A stretch of DNA of 64,000 bases from Gonocerus acuteangulatus (Eukaryota; Arthropoda; Insecta; Hemiptera; Coreidae), in contig OX328126.1 of NCBI GenBank assembly GCA_946811695.1, forward strand, positions 82,968,467-83,032,466, in the 5' to 3' direction. This document shows, piece by piece, positions 1 to 13,831 of the stretch. Every line of letters starts with the position of its first letter. Position 1 is the first letter of the stretch. Both the position numbers and the translations under genes were made by a program. Under the pieces are notes generated by a model. That model had not been told where the DNA came from. It saw only the letters and a list, made by a program, of their open reading frames with translations, and ran no database searches.

Positions 1-195
1 TTTGTCCCCCTTGTTTTTAACATCTTGAAAAGAAGTCTACACCTCAAAATGTAAATGTTTAGGTTTGAGAGAAGTTATTCACATGTCTGATTTCAGTGGC
101 CCTTATAAAGCTGAAATGTTCAAAATTATTTGAATCCAGAAATCTAAACAGGACAATAACCATGATTGTTGTAATATTAATGTTTAAATAATGTC

Positions 196-375
196 TTAGT
201 GGGCCATTAGCACTCTGTGCCAAGGGTCGTGGGTCGATTCCCTCTAGGAGTGGTGGCTTTTCTTTGGGCAAAAGAAAAGGCATCAGCCCAATCTAGGCTA
301 GAAAAGGGTCGTAACCTATAGATAACCCATCCAAAAAATCTAAGTTAATTATAGTAAAATTTAAATAATTAATCT
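196..375 (+). mobile_element. tRNA-derived SINE, family B
   Basis: The head carries a B-box-like GGTCGATTCC after a gccattagcactctg segment. The body has the block GGTGGCTTTTCTTT...AAGAAAAGGC, then AACCTATAGATAACCC, and it ends in AT-rich AAATTTAAATAA. The same block order recurs at 15621-15815 (minus), 57702-57890 and 58088-58242, which defines a dispersed family. The tRNA origin is inferred from the B box only. Confidence 0.6.
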
Positions 376-475
376 CTTATCATCCAAGAACTGGTGGCTT
401 TGTTGCCAATAAGAATCTCAGTAATTTTTCAAGTTTATTAAAGTTGTTTAATTTTTTTAATTAAAAAATATTTAA

Positions 476-1100
476 CCTTTTCGATGCGACGTGGGCTAGC
501 AGCATACTCCCTCCACAGGAGGACCAAACTCTCTCTCCTAGAGCGGCCGAACGCACCCGTATTTTTTTTTCTTTTTTACTTAGGCGCTCGTTACTAATCA
601 TCATTTTCGTGTTTATCTTACGTGAAGTACAACGTGTATTATTTGAAACAAATTGTTTTTACTACAATTCAGGTACGCAGATAACCATTTGAAACCAAAT
701 TTACTTACTTTTCTTTCCAATATTTCTCTTTTTATTTCATTCCGAAACAACTGCTTGTTTATAGAAGTGATTTTTAAATGTAGCTATGACATTTTTTGTT
801 TTAATTATTATAATAAGCTACTCCTTCATTATTTACAGTTTCACTAAAAAAATGCCCTGAGAAAATTTTTACCGTGCACATGTCTCACAGACGCGTTACT
901 CATAAGTTTTAAAATTTGTATGTTACCATTTAAGGGTTAAACCAGAAAATATCCCCCAATCCTGCTAGAGCACTCTATACACTCTCAAGGCTAAAGAGGG
1001 CTCGGAATCAAGAGATACAGCTGTGGCGAGAATAATCAGGCGTCGCCTCTGAGGAACATCTTTCTACGGCGAGTATTCTTGGGGCGTCGCATCGAAGGGG
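476..1100. mobile_element. piggyBac-like MITE with TTAA duplication
   Basis: The sequence is bounded by TTAA at 472-475 and at 1101-1104. Its ends are inverted repeats: CCTTTTCGATGCGACG on the left, and the complement of CCCCTTCGATGCGACG on the right. TTAA duplication with termini starting CC is the piggyBac signature. The 625-bp interior has no transposase frame, so this is a non-autonomous copy. It ends about 100 bp upstream of the first P450 exon recognised here. Confidence 0.7.
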
Positions 1101-1204
1101 TTAATCAGCATATCTGGCATCTTTATTATCCACTTTTTGAACGTTATTCAAACCAAATGATTTAATGCTGTATAATAAACATAATACTTTATAAAATGTT
1201 ACAG

Positions 1205-2739
1205 AAGCTGACTTGAAATGGAAATGGTATAAGAAACTAATTTTGTTGAGCCTCGACAAGAAAAATCTCGAGTTATACCATGATGTGTTCATTAGGAGGA
1301 GTCAGGAGTTGGTTGAAGTATTTTATGAAAAAAATGGAGAGTTTGACCTGCTGCCTTGGGTTATGCTGATGGCTCTGGATATAACTTTTGGTAAAACCAA
1401 ATTCTAAGTTCATGCATATATAAAACTCGTCTACTTAACTTTATATGCTTTATTTTTCGTGTCTCTTGACGCCTCTTCAGGAGCAACTTAATTATATATA
1501 TATACATGAATTTAGCCTTAGCTATGGAAGACCTTCCACAGGTATGGCCACGTCCATACTAATACAATGACGCTAATAAGGCTGTTCTCCGTCAAGTGAT
1601 TCAGATCAGTCCTGGCTTATATCGATTACAGAGAAAGTTGCTCTTTCTCTGAAAGAAGAATTAAGTTGCTCCTGAAGAGGCGTCAAGAGACGTAAAACAT
1701 GTAGAGCGAAAAACAAAGTATGTAAAGTGAAGTTGGCGAGTTTTATATATGCATGACCTTCTGCCTATTTAAATAATATATTGAAAGAAAAAAGGGTCAC
1801 AATTTTATAATAAGAAAAAAATTGTGATTACAGTTGGAATCGCAGAAAAAATAGTTATAATTACAGGCGAAATCACAGAAACAGCTGTGATTACATTCGT
1901 AATTACAGAAAAATGTTGTGATTACAAGTGAAATTGTCTCCAGGTTCTCTGATTATAATCATAATCTTAATCATATCTCAAAAGTCTATAATTATAATCA
2001 TAATCGTAATCTTATCTCGAAAGCCTATAATTTTAACCGTAATCATAATTATGATTATACCCAACTCTGTTCTGAAGTTATATTAAATAATAATTCTGGC
2101 TGCCAATACTTATTCTGACTGAAATTGATGTTCACATAAAGAGAAAAGTTCAACTTTGAATGCCCAGACTTCTGAGGGAATTCTCCCTTTCACTCTCTCT
2201 GTGGCCATTTGCAAAGCTGAATAAACCCTAAACATACTCTAAACAACCTTATTCCGTCTGAAACATTTTTATTTAACTTCATATTCCAGTGAATTTAAAA
2301 ACCCTTTATTCACATACAAGAGTATACCTACCACTTCATATTCCCCCTGCCATGTCAAACAATTGAATATGAAAAATCTTGTTTTTAGATTTGGGACTTT
2401 GCTCTTGGATTGTGGGCGATACGGCTTGTCGCAACTCTAACCCCTTTATAGAATGCCTTAAGTACAGTATTGAATAAAACCATTTTTCAATATATTTCTT
2501 TGAAAATGGATAGAATATGTGCTCCAATTTTCATAATCGATAGTTTGACATGGTAGGGACGATATTAAAACAATGGAGGGGTCTCCCGTGGTCTAATGGT
2601 TAGTGCATTGGGTTCATAAGCGGGAGATGGTGGGTTCGATCCCCACCTCCGGCAGGAATTTTCTCATCTCTTGGCTCATTGGGAAAATTCCTCGCTGCAC
2701 CCTGGATGTCGGCGCTAATGACCTGGAAGTAGATGCGCC

Positions 2740-2785
<46 letters not shown>

Positions 2786-3690
2786 AAAACAATGGAAAAT
2801 GGACGTTTAGTGGAATCCTTCCACTAAAAAAGATATGTGCAGTACATGTGACCAAGAGAGCCTCTTAAAAATCTTTACAGCTGGCTAGTTCCAATTCCTG
2901 AGCCCAAGTTCATTGTCTTGCATCGCCTTAAATATTTTTTGACTAAACCAGCTTCAAAACTTTTATGAAACCTTGCCACGAACATCTGCCACTAAAAATG
3001 ACATCAAAGATACATACCTGAAGGTGGACATATAAAAAGATGCTATATGAAGAAAAAATATTTTATTAAATTTTTGTAATGAAAAGTTCTTTTGATTTGT
3101 CTATTTTTTATTACACAATTTTTGAAGCTTGCTTGATTTATTTGAAGTATTTGTAGCTTAAACTGCCCAAAAGAATTATTTTATTTGATTACGAACACCT
3201 TTGGGATTAAAATAATCCCCTCCCTTTTTAAGTTTTTCCCATTTCTTTTTTGTTCTATTTCTAATTTTTCTGATATATAGGTATCAATTGCAGTTTTTTT
3301 GCAAACACGATTCATTTTAGATTTATTACCTGATGTAGCCTGTAGTAAAGGACCAATTTTTGTGGGAGTACGGATATTCACTTGATCCTGATTAGTTTTG
3401 GCAAGTAGTAAGTGATTGCTGATGTTAGTTGGTGGATTGAATTAAGTATGACTTTATGAAACTATTACAGTGAAACCTCCCTTAACGGACACCTCCCTAC
3501 AGTGGACACCTCTATTAAAGGACATTTTCTCGCAGTCCCGAATTTTTCTATAGGTAAAATAAACCTCTATATTGCGGACACCTCTGTACAAAGGACACGG
3601 ACAGAGAAACCTGTCCTAGGATTTTTTACCTCCTTACTACGGACAATTACAGTAAAATGCGTTAACAATAACAAACTCTTTGTGAGAATA

Positions 3691-3749
<59 letters not shown>

Positions 3750-6700
3750 AGTGACTAGCAATATCCTCCTAAGAATTTCACAACAGGAACCCCTTCCTTG
3801 TCAGCAGAAGCATATGATTTTCCTACTGGCAGATTACTATTGTTTTACCTACGCGGTATCACGGTTCCGGGAATATTCCAAAACTCTCATTCCGTTCACA
3901 TTCCCTCTCTTCAATTTTCAGTTGGTTTTTAGCTCTTGTTGAGTAAATATCGTGCTTTCTCTTCAATATGTCTAATCGGAAATCTCTGACACTTAAAGAA
4001 CAAATTGACGTGATAACATTTTCTAATCGCGAAAAATGTGGTGTGCGTAAAGTTGCCGAGTTTTTTCAGATAGGGAAAACACAAGCAGCAGAAATATTGA
4101 AAAAGAAAGATGAAATTTTGCAGAAATGGACAGAAAATTGTGACAAACGTGTTGTCCAAGAACTAAGAACTGGACACGGATTTACAATCGATGAAATACA
4201 AAAATCTGAGTTTTTCAACATTTATTTAACACAATGTTTTCAAATTTTGAGCATGTCAGGATTTAATATATTACAATCTAATTCTAAGAGCATGATTCAT
4301 TTTTTTAAGGAGGCTGATTCATTTTTTTAAGGAGGCTGATTCAATTACCTTGTTGCTCAATTTACCCCCCCCCCCCCCTCCCACTTTGGAATTTTAAATA
4401 TTAGCTTCAGATATAACATTTTTCAAAAACTTGCTCATAACATCAAGCTTTGTATAACATTTTACTACTACTATTATTATTAGTTTCATTGTTCCAGAAA
4501 CCAATTGTGGCATTGTTTACCATTTACTGAAAGATGCTCAAGTTGAACTTCATCAACAGTTATTTCAGTAAGATATCTTATCAATAAATTAAAATATAAT
4601 ATATTCATTTAAATATTATTAATGTTAGAGATTTATCAATATTATTTTTTACAATATTCTACAACTTTGTTAAATCTATTACAATAATCCATTCAACTAT
4701 TAATAATCTGAAGAATTTATTTTCTTTATGGAAAAATAAAAAATCAATATTATATCATTACACACACACACACATAAATAAATATTACTTCCCAATTGAT
4801 TTGGATACTGAATGCCTTCTGAAAAAATTGAACAATTATTTTGGTTGTGAGCGGCTTTAGCATAAACAACAGAGTACCAATATATTGGTGGTGAGCAGCT
4901 TTGGTCCAGACGACAGAGTACCAATGTATTGGTGGTGAGAGGCTTTGAACCAGAAAACGATGTTAAAAAAAAAATCTTCTTGAATGTATGCTACCACTTT
5001 AAAGACTTTGGTCTTGAAGCAGAGTGCCACTGTTTTACCAAGTCCAAGGGAAAAATACCTGATGGTACTGGAGGAGTCACATAAGGGCTGTATATAAGTA
5101 TAGTTTGCAAAGACCATATTCAGACCATATATTGTCAGCAGAAGAAATGTTCCAGTTTTGAATGACAATCTACCAATTTATTTTTGGCGAGCGGCTATGG
5201 CCCAGACGACCGAGTACCAATGTATTAATAAAATTTGTGCAAGTCCTTAAAATGTATGGACTTCACCTCTTCTTACTTACCCTGATGAACTTCTGATCTG
5301 AACTGTAGTCATGTTAAGGATTCACGAACACTTATTAAGCTTTGGACAGGAAGTTTTACATTAGCCATCCTAAACACCTAAGATGGTGGAGCCAGTCATT
5401 AAATAAAACATTGTTTAAACATATTGCATAGAATGAAAAAAACACCGAATCTCCTCTGGACACCAGCCCACTCAGGAATAGCAGGAAATGAAGCAGCCAA
5501 AGATACAATAGAAACTTCACCACTCCTGTGTTGCATGTATATGAAGAAATTGACATGAAGGCATGGTTGAATTGTATGGTCAAAAACGACTGGGAGATAA
5601 TGTGGAATGGGCACCCATGGACAAGGAACCTTAAAAGAGACAAACCCTCAACAAAGTTAGGGAGGAATGCAGAAAAGGAACTTGAAGAAAGAAAGTGGTA
5701 ATAATACGACTTCGAATAGGCCATAGTCATATGAAACATAGCCATCTCATTAAAAGAGAACCTCCACCTCTATGTAATTCAAGCTCTCAAGTTTTAACGA
5801 TAAGCCATTTAATAGAGGAATATGAAACAATGTTCAGCCAACTAAATAGACCGCAAATTGTACCAGAGGCTCGTAAAAATTGCCAACTTGCTGTAGACAA
5901 AATGATTGAACTCCTGAAAATCTGCAGGGTATATAAAACGCTGTAAACGATCATAAATAAATAACAAATAATATAAATAGAAAATATTAAAACTAATAAA
6001 GAAGAATACAAAAATAAAATAAGCTCTTGTTGCAAACGGAAACATGTGCACAACACAAACATGAAACAGACATAAATAAATTCTAGGGTAGTAGTAACCT
6101 TGTAGTTTCTTGCCCAAATAAGTTTGCACACTACCCAACCTAAGATGGTCCTTTCGAATTGCCACCTTTTCTGTTACTTCCAATAGTTTTTGCAGGAGGA
6201 AACCTTTACATAAGAATAAGACATAACATGTGATCTTACATTGTTCGTAGGGCATAAAGACAGTGATGGTAGTTATGGACGACTGCTGCCCTAAGCCCTA
6301 TCAACATGAAACTTGGCATACTTACTCATTTTGACCTAATTAAGAAGGTAAAATTAAAAGTAACTCGCGGTCAGGCCTAGAAAACTATTTATTAAGCACT
6401 AAAGTTGAGTGATATACAGGTTACAACAGCTGACGTAAACAAACTATTTCTTAACACGCGCATGCGCAGGAATGTCAACTTGGGCGGGAAAGACTTGCTG
6501 ATTCAAATATAAATAATAAACAAATGAGGTAAACCTGAAGGAGAGCGTCCTCAACACTGATTTTCTTCAAAGTTTGCACTATAACGTATTTTCATGCACT
6601 AAACACGAATCCGTTGAAAAAAAATTGTTCTCAACCAGGAAAGAAGTTATTTAAAAAAAAGGTTCACTGTTATGAAGGTTAGGGAAGACTGCCTTGGACG

Positions 6701-8634
6701 ACTTTTGGGCATAGAATTCTTTTTATTTCTGCGAGTTGGATTGACTAGGGGTTTTGATGTCTTCTTGAGTGAGCGGAGCGAGCGGAAACGCATAGCAAGT
6801 ATGCCCAAAAGCGACAGTTTATGACCAAGTCAGCTACCACAAGGTGAGTCTAAATTTCAATTACACTTCCTCATTAAGGACTATTGCGCAGGCGCGTGTT
6901 TACATATAAGCTGTTTACCCCGTCTTTTATAACCTCCATAACAGTGAACTTTAGTGCTTAATAACTTCTTTCCTACTTTAATAACCTCTTACTTACTTAA
7001 TTACTCTTTAATAACCTCTTTCCTTTGCGAGCAACTTTTTTTTTCAACGGATTCGTGTTTAATGCATCAAAATACGTTATAGTGCAAATTTTGAATTTAA
7101 TTAGGTTGAAATGAATATTTATATTTGAATCAGCAAGTCTTTCCCGCCCAAGTTGACATTCCTGCGCATGCGCGTGTTAAGAAATAGTTTGTTTACGTCA
7201 GCTGTTGTAACCTGTATATCACTCAACTTTAGTGCTTAATAAATAGTTTTCTAGGCCTGACCGCGAGTTACTTTTAATTTTACCTTCTTAATTAGGTCAA
7301 AATGAGTAAGTATGCCAAGTTTCATGTTGATAGGGCTTAGGGCAGCAGTCGTCCATAACTACCACAAAAAGAAACATTTGACACTAACACAAATGAATTA
7401 CTGGGCGAGACAGATCAGAATTTAATCCCAAATTTGAAACAAGTTAACCGAATGCATTTGTTTATAATGACTATAATAACTATTTTAATTATATTCTTTT
7501 GTCTTGCATAGGCAGGAGGTCAATGAATAAAAATTTATGTTTCACACCTTTGGATGCCCCTTCAGGAGCCTTAAACCTATGCACAGCCTAAAGGGAACAT
7601 AGGAGAACATTCCGCTACAAGGGACATTTAATTTCAAATTGCCATTTATTATATAAATAATTGTCAATTTATTAGAATGGCTCTAATAAATTGGCAATTA
7701 TGTTAATTTGAATTTATATTCATTGACCTTGCCCTATTTCCTATTTATTTTAATATTTTTATTTTAATTTCACTGGTGGAGAAAACAAAAATTGAAATAT
7801 AGAGAACTCACACACAAAACATGGCCCACATAGATGGAAATGAAACAAAGTACATCTGGTAGCACTCTAGAGAGAAGTGAATAAAATAAATGTATTTACA
7901 TGGCAGCCCAGTCGGCATATGAAAACGACCAATCAGAAGGGTCAGGAAAAAATGGATAAAAATTGGGATAAAGGGAGAGGAATGATACAGCCGAACCTCT
8001 ATCATCCATCTGCCCGAAGTACTGTATTGTTGAGTCCGTGGTTGGGAGAAAACAGAAGGCAAAGCTCCTCATAGGGCCCCAAAGAACAGAAATAAGACGT
8101 CCTCACACTACAAAACCACATGAAAGACTGCCTAGGCTCTCTCCGGAAGCCAAGCTCTCCTCGTATGAGCGGCGTTTTCCTGTATATCACGTGATCATAT
8201 ACGCCCCCTGCCTCTTCCATGAATTAGGCGGGAATGGAAAATTCCACCCTCTCGGTATCTATTGCGTCACATTGACTAAAAATATCGAACAGCAATTATT
8301 TTAAGATTCCTAACAAGTTCTAGTTTATTAAAATGAACAGGTAGTTCTTTCCAATTTATTATAACCTACTAAACAGGTTAATCAATTTTAAAACATTGAA
8401 ATTTAATTAACATACATATATATCATATTTACTAGATGAAAATTCTATGTAACTTAAATGTATGAAATGTAACTTTCTTCTGATTTCAGGATTGCAGATG
8501 AATACGTAGGAAGAGCATTGACCTTAGGGATTCTGAAAGTTGATCAGAACTACTTAAAAAAATTTGACCATGTTTACAATTTTGTCAGAAAGGTAAGTGT
8601 AAGGACATCACAGATGTGGACAAGCCACACACAC

Positions 8635-8690
<56 letters not shown>

Positions 8691-8980
8691 ATGACTATAT
8701 TTTTTATAAAATTATTCGCCACGTTGTGCGTCATTAAATGTAAAGATTAATTTTTATAAAATTAGTGCGCCACGTTGGGTCGCCATTAAATGTTATGATT
8801 ATTTTTTATTTAAAATAATACTATTTTAATTACTTTAATAAGTTTTAGCGCGGTTCCTCCCTCCCCCATAGGGAGGAACCCCGCTTATAAGGTTGATACA
8901 ATGAAACAATCCGGAAGTGCCGACTAGAAAATTTTGCGTTTCAGAACCCCTAGAGACCGAAAATGATGGTGGTTCAAATT

Positions 8981-9027
<47 letters not shown>

Positions 9028-11351
9028 CTGTTCGCTCTCTAGGTCGAAGACGAATGGTCCGATTTTGATGAAATTTGGTACAAAAATCCGTTGAAAGGTC
9101 AAGTTCGTTAACCAGCGAAATCCGCCAACCGGAAGATGGCGCTTGGGGTGAAATTCGCGCAAAAAATCGTAACGCTTACGTTTTTGAGTTCATAAGCTTC
9201 TAAGTACTCGTTTTATATGATTCCTGGGCTAGGAAAACGAATGAAACCATTTTCAAGGCGATAGCTTTAACCGTTTTCGAGAAAATTGGAAAAATATTTT
9301 TTGAATACCGTTTTTGGTTTGGGTACTTAGAATCATGGGATTCAGTTGAAACATTTTCTGCATGTTCTACTTTCATCAAAACTAATATGTTAAAATTTTG
9401 GTTACGTTTGGAGTTATGGAAGGGTTAGAATAAAATATTTTATTAACAGACATAAAAAGTTTTAGTAACTTTGTTTACTTTTCATAATATCTCGAAAAAG
9501 GTTGAGAATCTTGGTAATCGGAAGAATACCATTAGAAAGCTTATTAAATTCTCTAAAAAAAAGGTTCTAATGAAAGTATTGATTAGGCGATGTCAATCGG
9601 AGAAATAAGAGCTTAAAACTTTAAAGTAATTGATTTCGCTTATTCGAACTGTTCTTTTTGTCTGTTTTTTATTCCTTGTTATTTTTTAATTGCTTATTGT
9701 TGGATAATGTATTTGAAAATAAAACAGGTTAAGAAAAATAAAAAAAACAATTTAATGTTAGAGATATGGATTTCCAAGATATATAGCTTTTCAACTGCCT
9801 AGCGTCCTTCCTAGGGAGGGTTCTTTGTCTTTGATTTTGGTACTTAGAATTATGGGATACAGTTGAAACATTTTCTGCTATGTTCGAGTTTCATCAACAC
9901 TAATATGTTGAAATTTTTGTTACGTTTAGAGTAAAGGAAGGGTTAGAATAAAATATTTTATTAACAGACAACAAAAGTTTTTATAACTTTGTATAATTTC
10001 GTTAGTATCTCGAAAACCGTTGACAATCTTGTGAAGCGGAAGATTACCATTCGGAAGCTTACTAAATGCTCTACAAAAAAGGTTCTGAAGAAAGTTTTAA
10101 TTAGGCGATGTCAATCGGAGAAAAAAGTGCTTAAAGCTTTAAATTAATTGATTTCGTTTATTCCAATGGTTCTTTTTATCTGTTTTATTTCTTGCTATTT
10201 TTTAATTGCTTATAGTTGGATGATGTATTTGACAATAAAACTGGTTAAGTAAAATAACAAAAACAATTTATTGTTAGAAATATAGATTTCCAAGACCTTG
10301 TCACTAGCGGGTCTGTTTCTACTGTAGCCGACCCTTCCAGGTAAGATTGTAAATCATGACCTTTCAAGACTTAACTACTCACAAGAATGGCGTTAGTGAC
10401 CTTAAGGGTTGACACGCCATTATAATAATTAATTTTAAAAAAAAGACTGGTGGAACCAAAACAATAACTGCTTCTATTTTAATCTTTCCAAATTAGACTA
10501 GGGATAGGAACGGAACCGCGCTAAGATGATGCAGTCCTGCGAGACGGACTTTTATTTTATTAAATTGATTTAATCTCAGGGATAAAAGTTCCGAGTGAAT
10601 GAAGAATATAATATTTATTTTTAGACAATTCCGAAATACAAAACAATATTAAAATACATACAAATAATAATAAAAGAATTAACAATTACAAAAAAATAAT
10701 TTTACCTCTGAATTAATTTACTTCCAATAAAACTTCAATATACTGCGCTTCAGTAATTCCTTCTTCAAGGTGATACGCTTTCTTGCCAGGTCTCGTGCAT
10801 AGAATGGATATCTTGAAATTCTGGATGCTGTTGTCTTCTCACTCCGTCTTCTATGATAAATAACAATAGACTGCACTCGGTGTTCTCTGTGGCTAGCGAT
10901 AGACTCTAGCTCCGCACTATTCGGTGGCTATCGACAGACTTGACTTGACTCCGTACTCCTCGGAGGATAGCTATTTACTGACTTGACTCCGTACTCCTCG
11001 AATCATAGCTATGGACTGACTTGACTCCGTACTCCTCGGAGGATAGCTATAGACTGAATCTTTGTTAGCCGGAAAGTTGACGTCCTTTATTTCCAACTTC
11101 CGCATTTTTGCTGATTTATATATGAAAATAATAATTATATTTTTGTAATACCAAATAATTAATTTATTATCATCTGAATGTACATTTAATATATGTATAT
11201 TGTACATCAGTATTGTCCAAAAATATTATTAATTTAAAGTGTATATAATAAGATGTTATTTGTATTTTATGGTTTGTGTTTTGCGCGGGCTTTTCAAACT
11301 ATCGATGGTGATTTGAACTTAAAAATATTTTCGTGAATGTAATATATCATT

Positions 11352-11426
<75 letters not shown>

Positions 11427-13782
11427 ATAGTATCTGCCCCTCTGAGCCCTTAGTGGCCTTTTACAGGACTGATTTTTTTATTTGTATTTATCTATTTAAT
11501 ATGCGTGAATACAAATAATTTGATATTCAAACTTATGAATACAAATTTATTTATATTAATATTTACAAATATATGCAGTATGAATAAATTTGTAATTTTA
11601 TTTATAAATAAAATTATGCCCATCTCTGTCAAAATGTTTGTTATATTGCAACACAACTTATTGTATGTAAAGTCCATCTTATGTCAGTCTGTTTTGAAAA
11701 AAATAAAATAAACAAAGGTGATCCATTAAATGTTGAGATTTACTCCAGAACAAAATTAATCAAAAGACATTTGATCAACTATCTCTACCAAACGTTTTCA
11801 TGTCATCATTTAGACATTTTCAAAACTTAGATATATTTTAGTAGAGTATAATCTTTTCATTATAATCTCCAGTAAAAGACAATTTTTTTCCTGATATTTT
11901 TCAGTGTGCTTCTGATGTAATAGAAAACTTCAAAAATCCAAAGTTAGACTTGGGTAAGGAGATTATTTATTATTGACTTAAAATTAAGAAATGAAAATAC
12001 TTTTAATATACATAACATATTAAAATAAAAACCGTGTGTATTATAGCACGTTCAGTTAAATGGAAAAGTTCAATTCTGCATACACAAAACTCTGAGAGAA
12101 ATATTCCCTACTACTCCCTTGCCTAATCTCTCAAAGCCTCTTTTGTCTTAAGGGTAATACTACCTTCTAACTTTTTTTTACAATTTTTTTTTATGAGCTA
12201 AACTTCTTCCTGAACTAATTAAAAAAGATATCCAAGAGTATTTATGAAAGGACAAATTTTTTAAATGGCAAAAAATACGATTTTCTGAGTGAAGTACCGA
12301 TGCCGAGTGAACAGGATGCTGATTTGAAGATAATTTTTTGAGCGAGCTTCGATTGGTCCCTTTTTAATTGTTAAGTTTTTTTTTTGGTCCTCCTTTAATA
12401 CATCTCAAAATTAAAACCCATTTTTTTAATATTTATTACAAGAAAGTAAGAAAAAATAAAATAAATAGGAGAAATATGAACATTTCAGAACATTAGACAT
12501 TAAAGTTGTTTTCTCAAAAGTATGTTTTTCAAATCGGGCAATACTCTGGCATCTTGAATTTCGGTTCGATCTACTTCAAATGGCAGAACGTTGGAAATAT
12601 TACCCTCCAAATTTCGTGGATGTGGAACTATACTTTTCCTTCTATCTGATCTAGCTATAAGAAAATGACAGAATATTTCATTGTGTAAAAGAAATAGTGA
12701 CATTAGTTACAATAATATCAATAGACGAGCGTTTTTGACATAAGTATGTCATCATCAAACCACTGTTAAGTTAGTACTGAATGACTTAAGTCGAAAGCAC
12801 TTGCCCACAGTACTCTACCGATGCCAGTGTCGACGGTCTGTATCAACTGGTATGACAACAGTATATTTACTGGCGGACCCCTTAGATTATTTACCTAATC
12901 AATAGAGTTAAATTATCCTGCCAAAACAATAAATAAGAAGAGGGTGGTCTATAATTTCTTAATCTTAGAATTAATTTAATTTAATTGATGCGAGTAGATA
13001 AATGGAAGACAGAATATGGGATGAGGCTGGGAAAACTTCGGGGGGGGGGGGCTGGGAAAACTTCGGGGGGGGGGGGGGGGGGGGGCTGGGACCATTTCGG
13101 GGGTATGGAATACTAGCAATTTAGAACTTGGAATAGTTTTAACTAACTAAAACGTTATTACGTCTAAAATAAAATATTTGTTATGAACTAAGTAATCTTA
13201 TTTAATTTACTTTTAAAGGTTTTATGACAAATTTTTACCAATCAAACAAAATTTGGGGGGGCTGCAGTCCCCTCAGCCTCCCCCCTTATTTACGCCCATG
13301 GAACGTGTACTGTGAATAACAAGTAGATGCCAGGTCTTCCCATTGTGTAGCGGCTAACGCTTTGGATTATCATGCGGGAGATGAGGGTTCATGTCCCGCC
13401 TGCAGCGGGGATATTTCTCATTTCAGGGTCCGTTGAGAAAATTCCCTGTTGCTTACGGCCCAGATGTTGGTGGGGCGAAAAAAAAACCAAGTAGATGTCG
13501 AATATCAAGGAAGACAATGCCCATACTAGAAAATATTACATGGCATGATTATGAGAGATAATGGCTTGAGGCAAAACGTAATATAAAAGAAGTAAAAAGA
13601 AGAAAAGAAAGTTGTTTGAGGTTGAAGATCAAAAGAAATGGTGTTTTTATACGTTTTTGGCCTCAGAGGTTGTAGAGTGAAAATGAATTCATAACGAAAA
13701 CTTCATTTTATTGTTACGGATTATTATGCAAAAACCTACACACATGTAATACAAATACTTTGAAATTAGATATTTTAAAATA

Positions 13783-13831
<49 letters not shown>

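Noticed and set aside
1876..1930. missing P450 CETAMG exon (frame reads TETAV...)
   Set aside because: It is part of an imperfect tandem repeat and lacks fitting splice sites and phase.
2578..2660. tRNA gene (A and B boxes, clover-like stems)
   Set aside because: It has the SINE body, poly-A tail and target duplication, and imperfect stems; it is repeated at several places. The same applies to 13330, 27582, 60961 and 61451.
3502..3942. 146-codon frame as a gene
   Set aside because: It crosses a (TA)n array (Tyr-Ile run) and a pogo terminal repeat, so it is an artefact of repeats. The same holds for frames over the arrays at 8983, 11355, 31587 and 42324.
12500..12703. 67-codon minus-strand frame as a gene
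   Set aside because: It lies in a P450 intron with no recognised domain, length within chance expectation.
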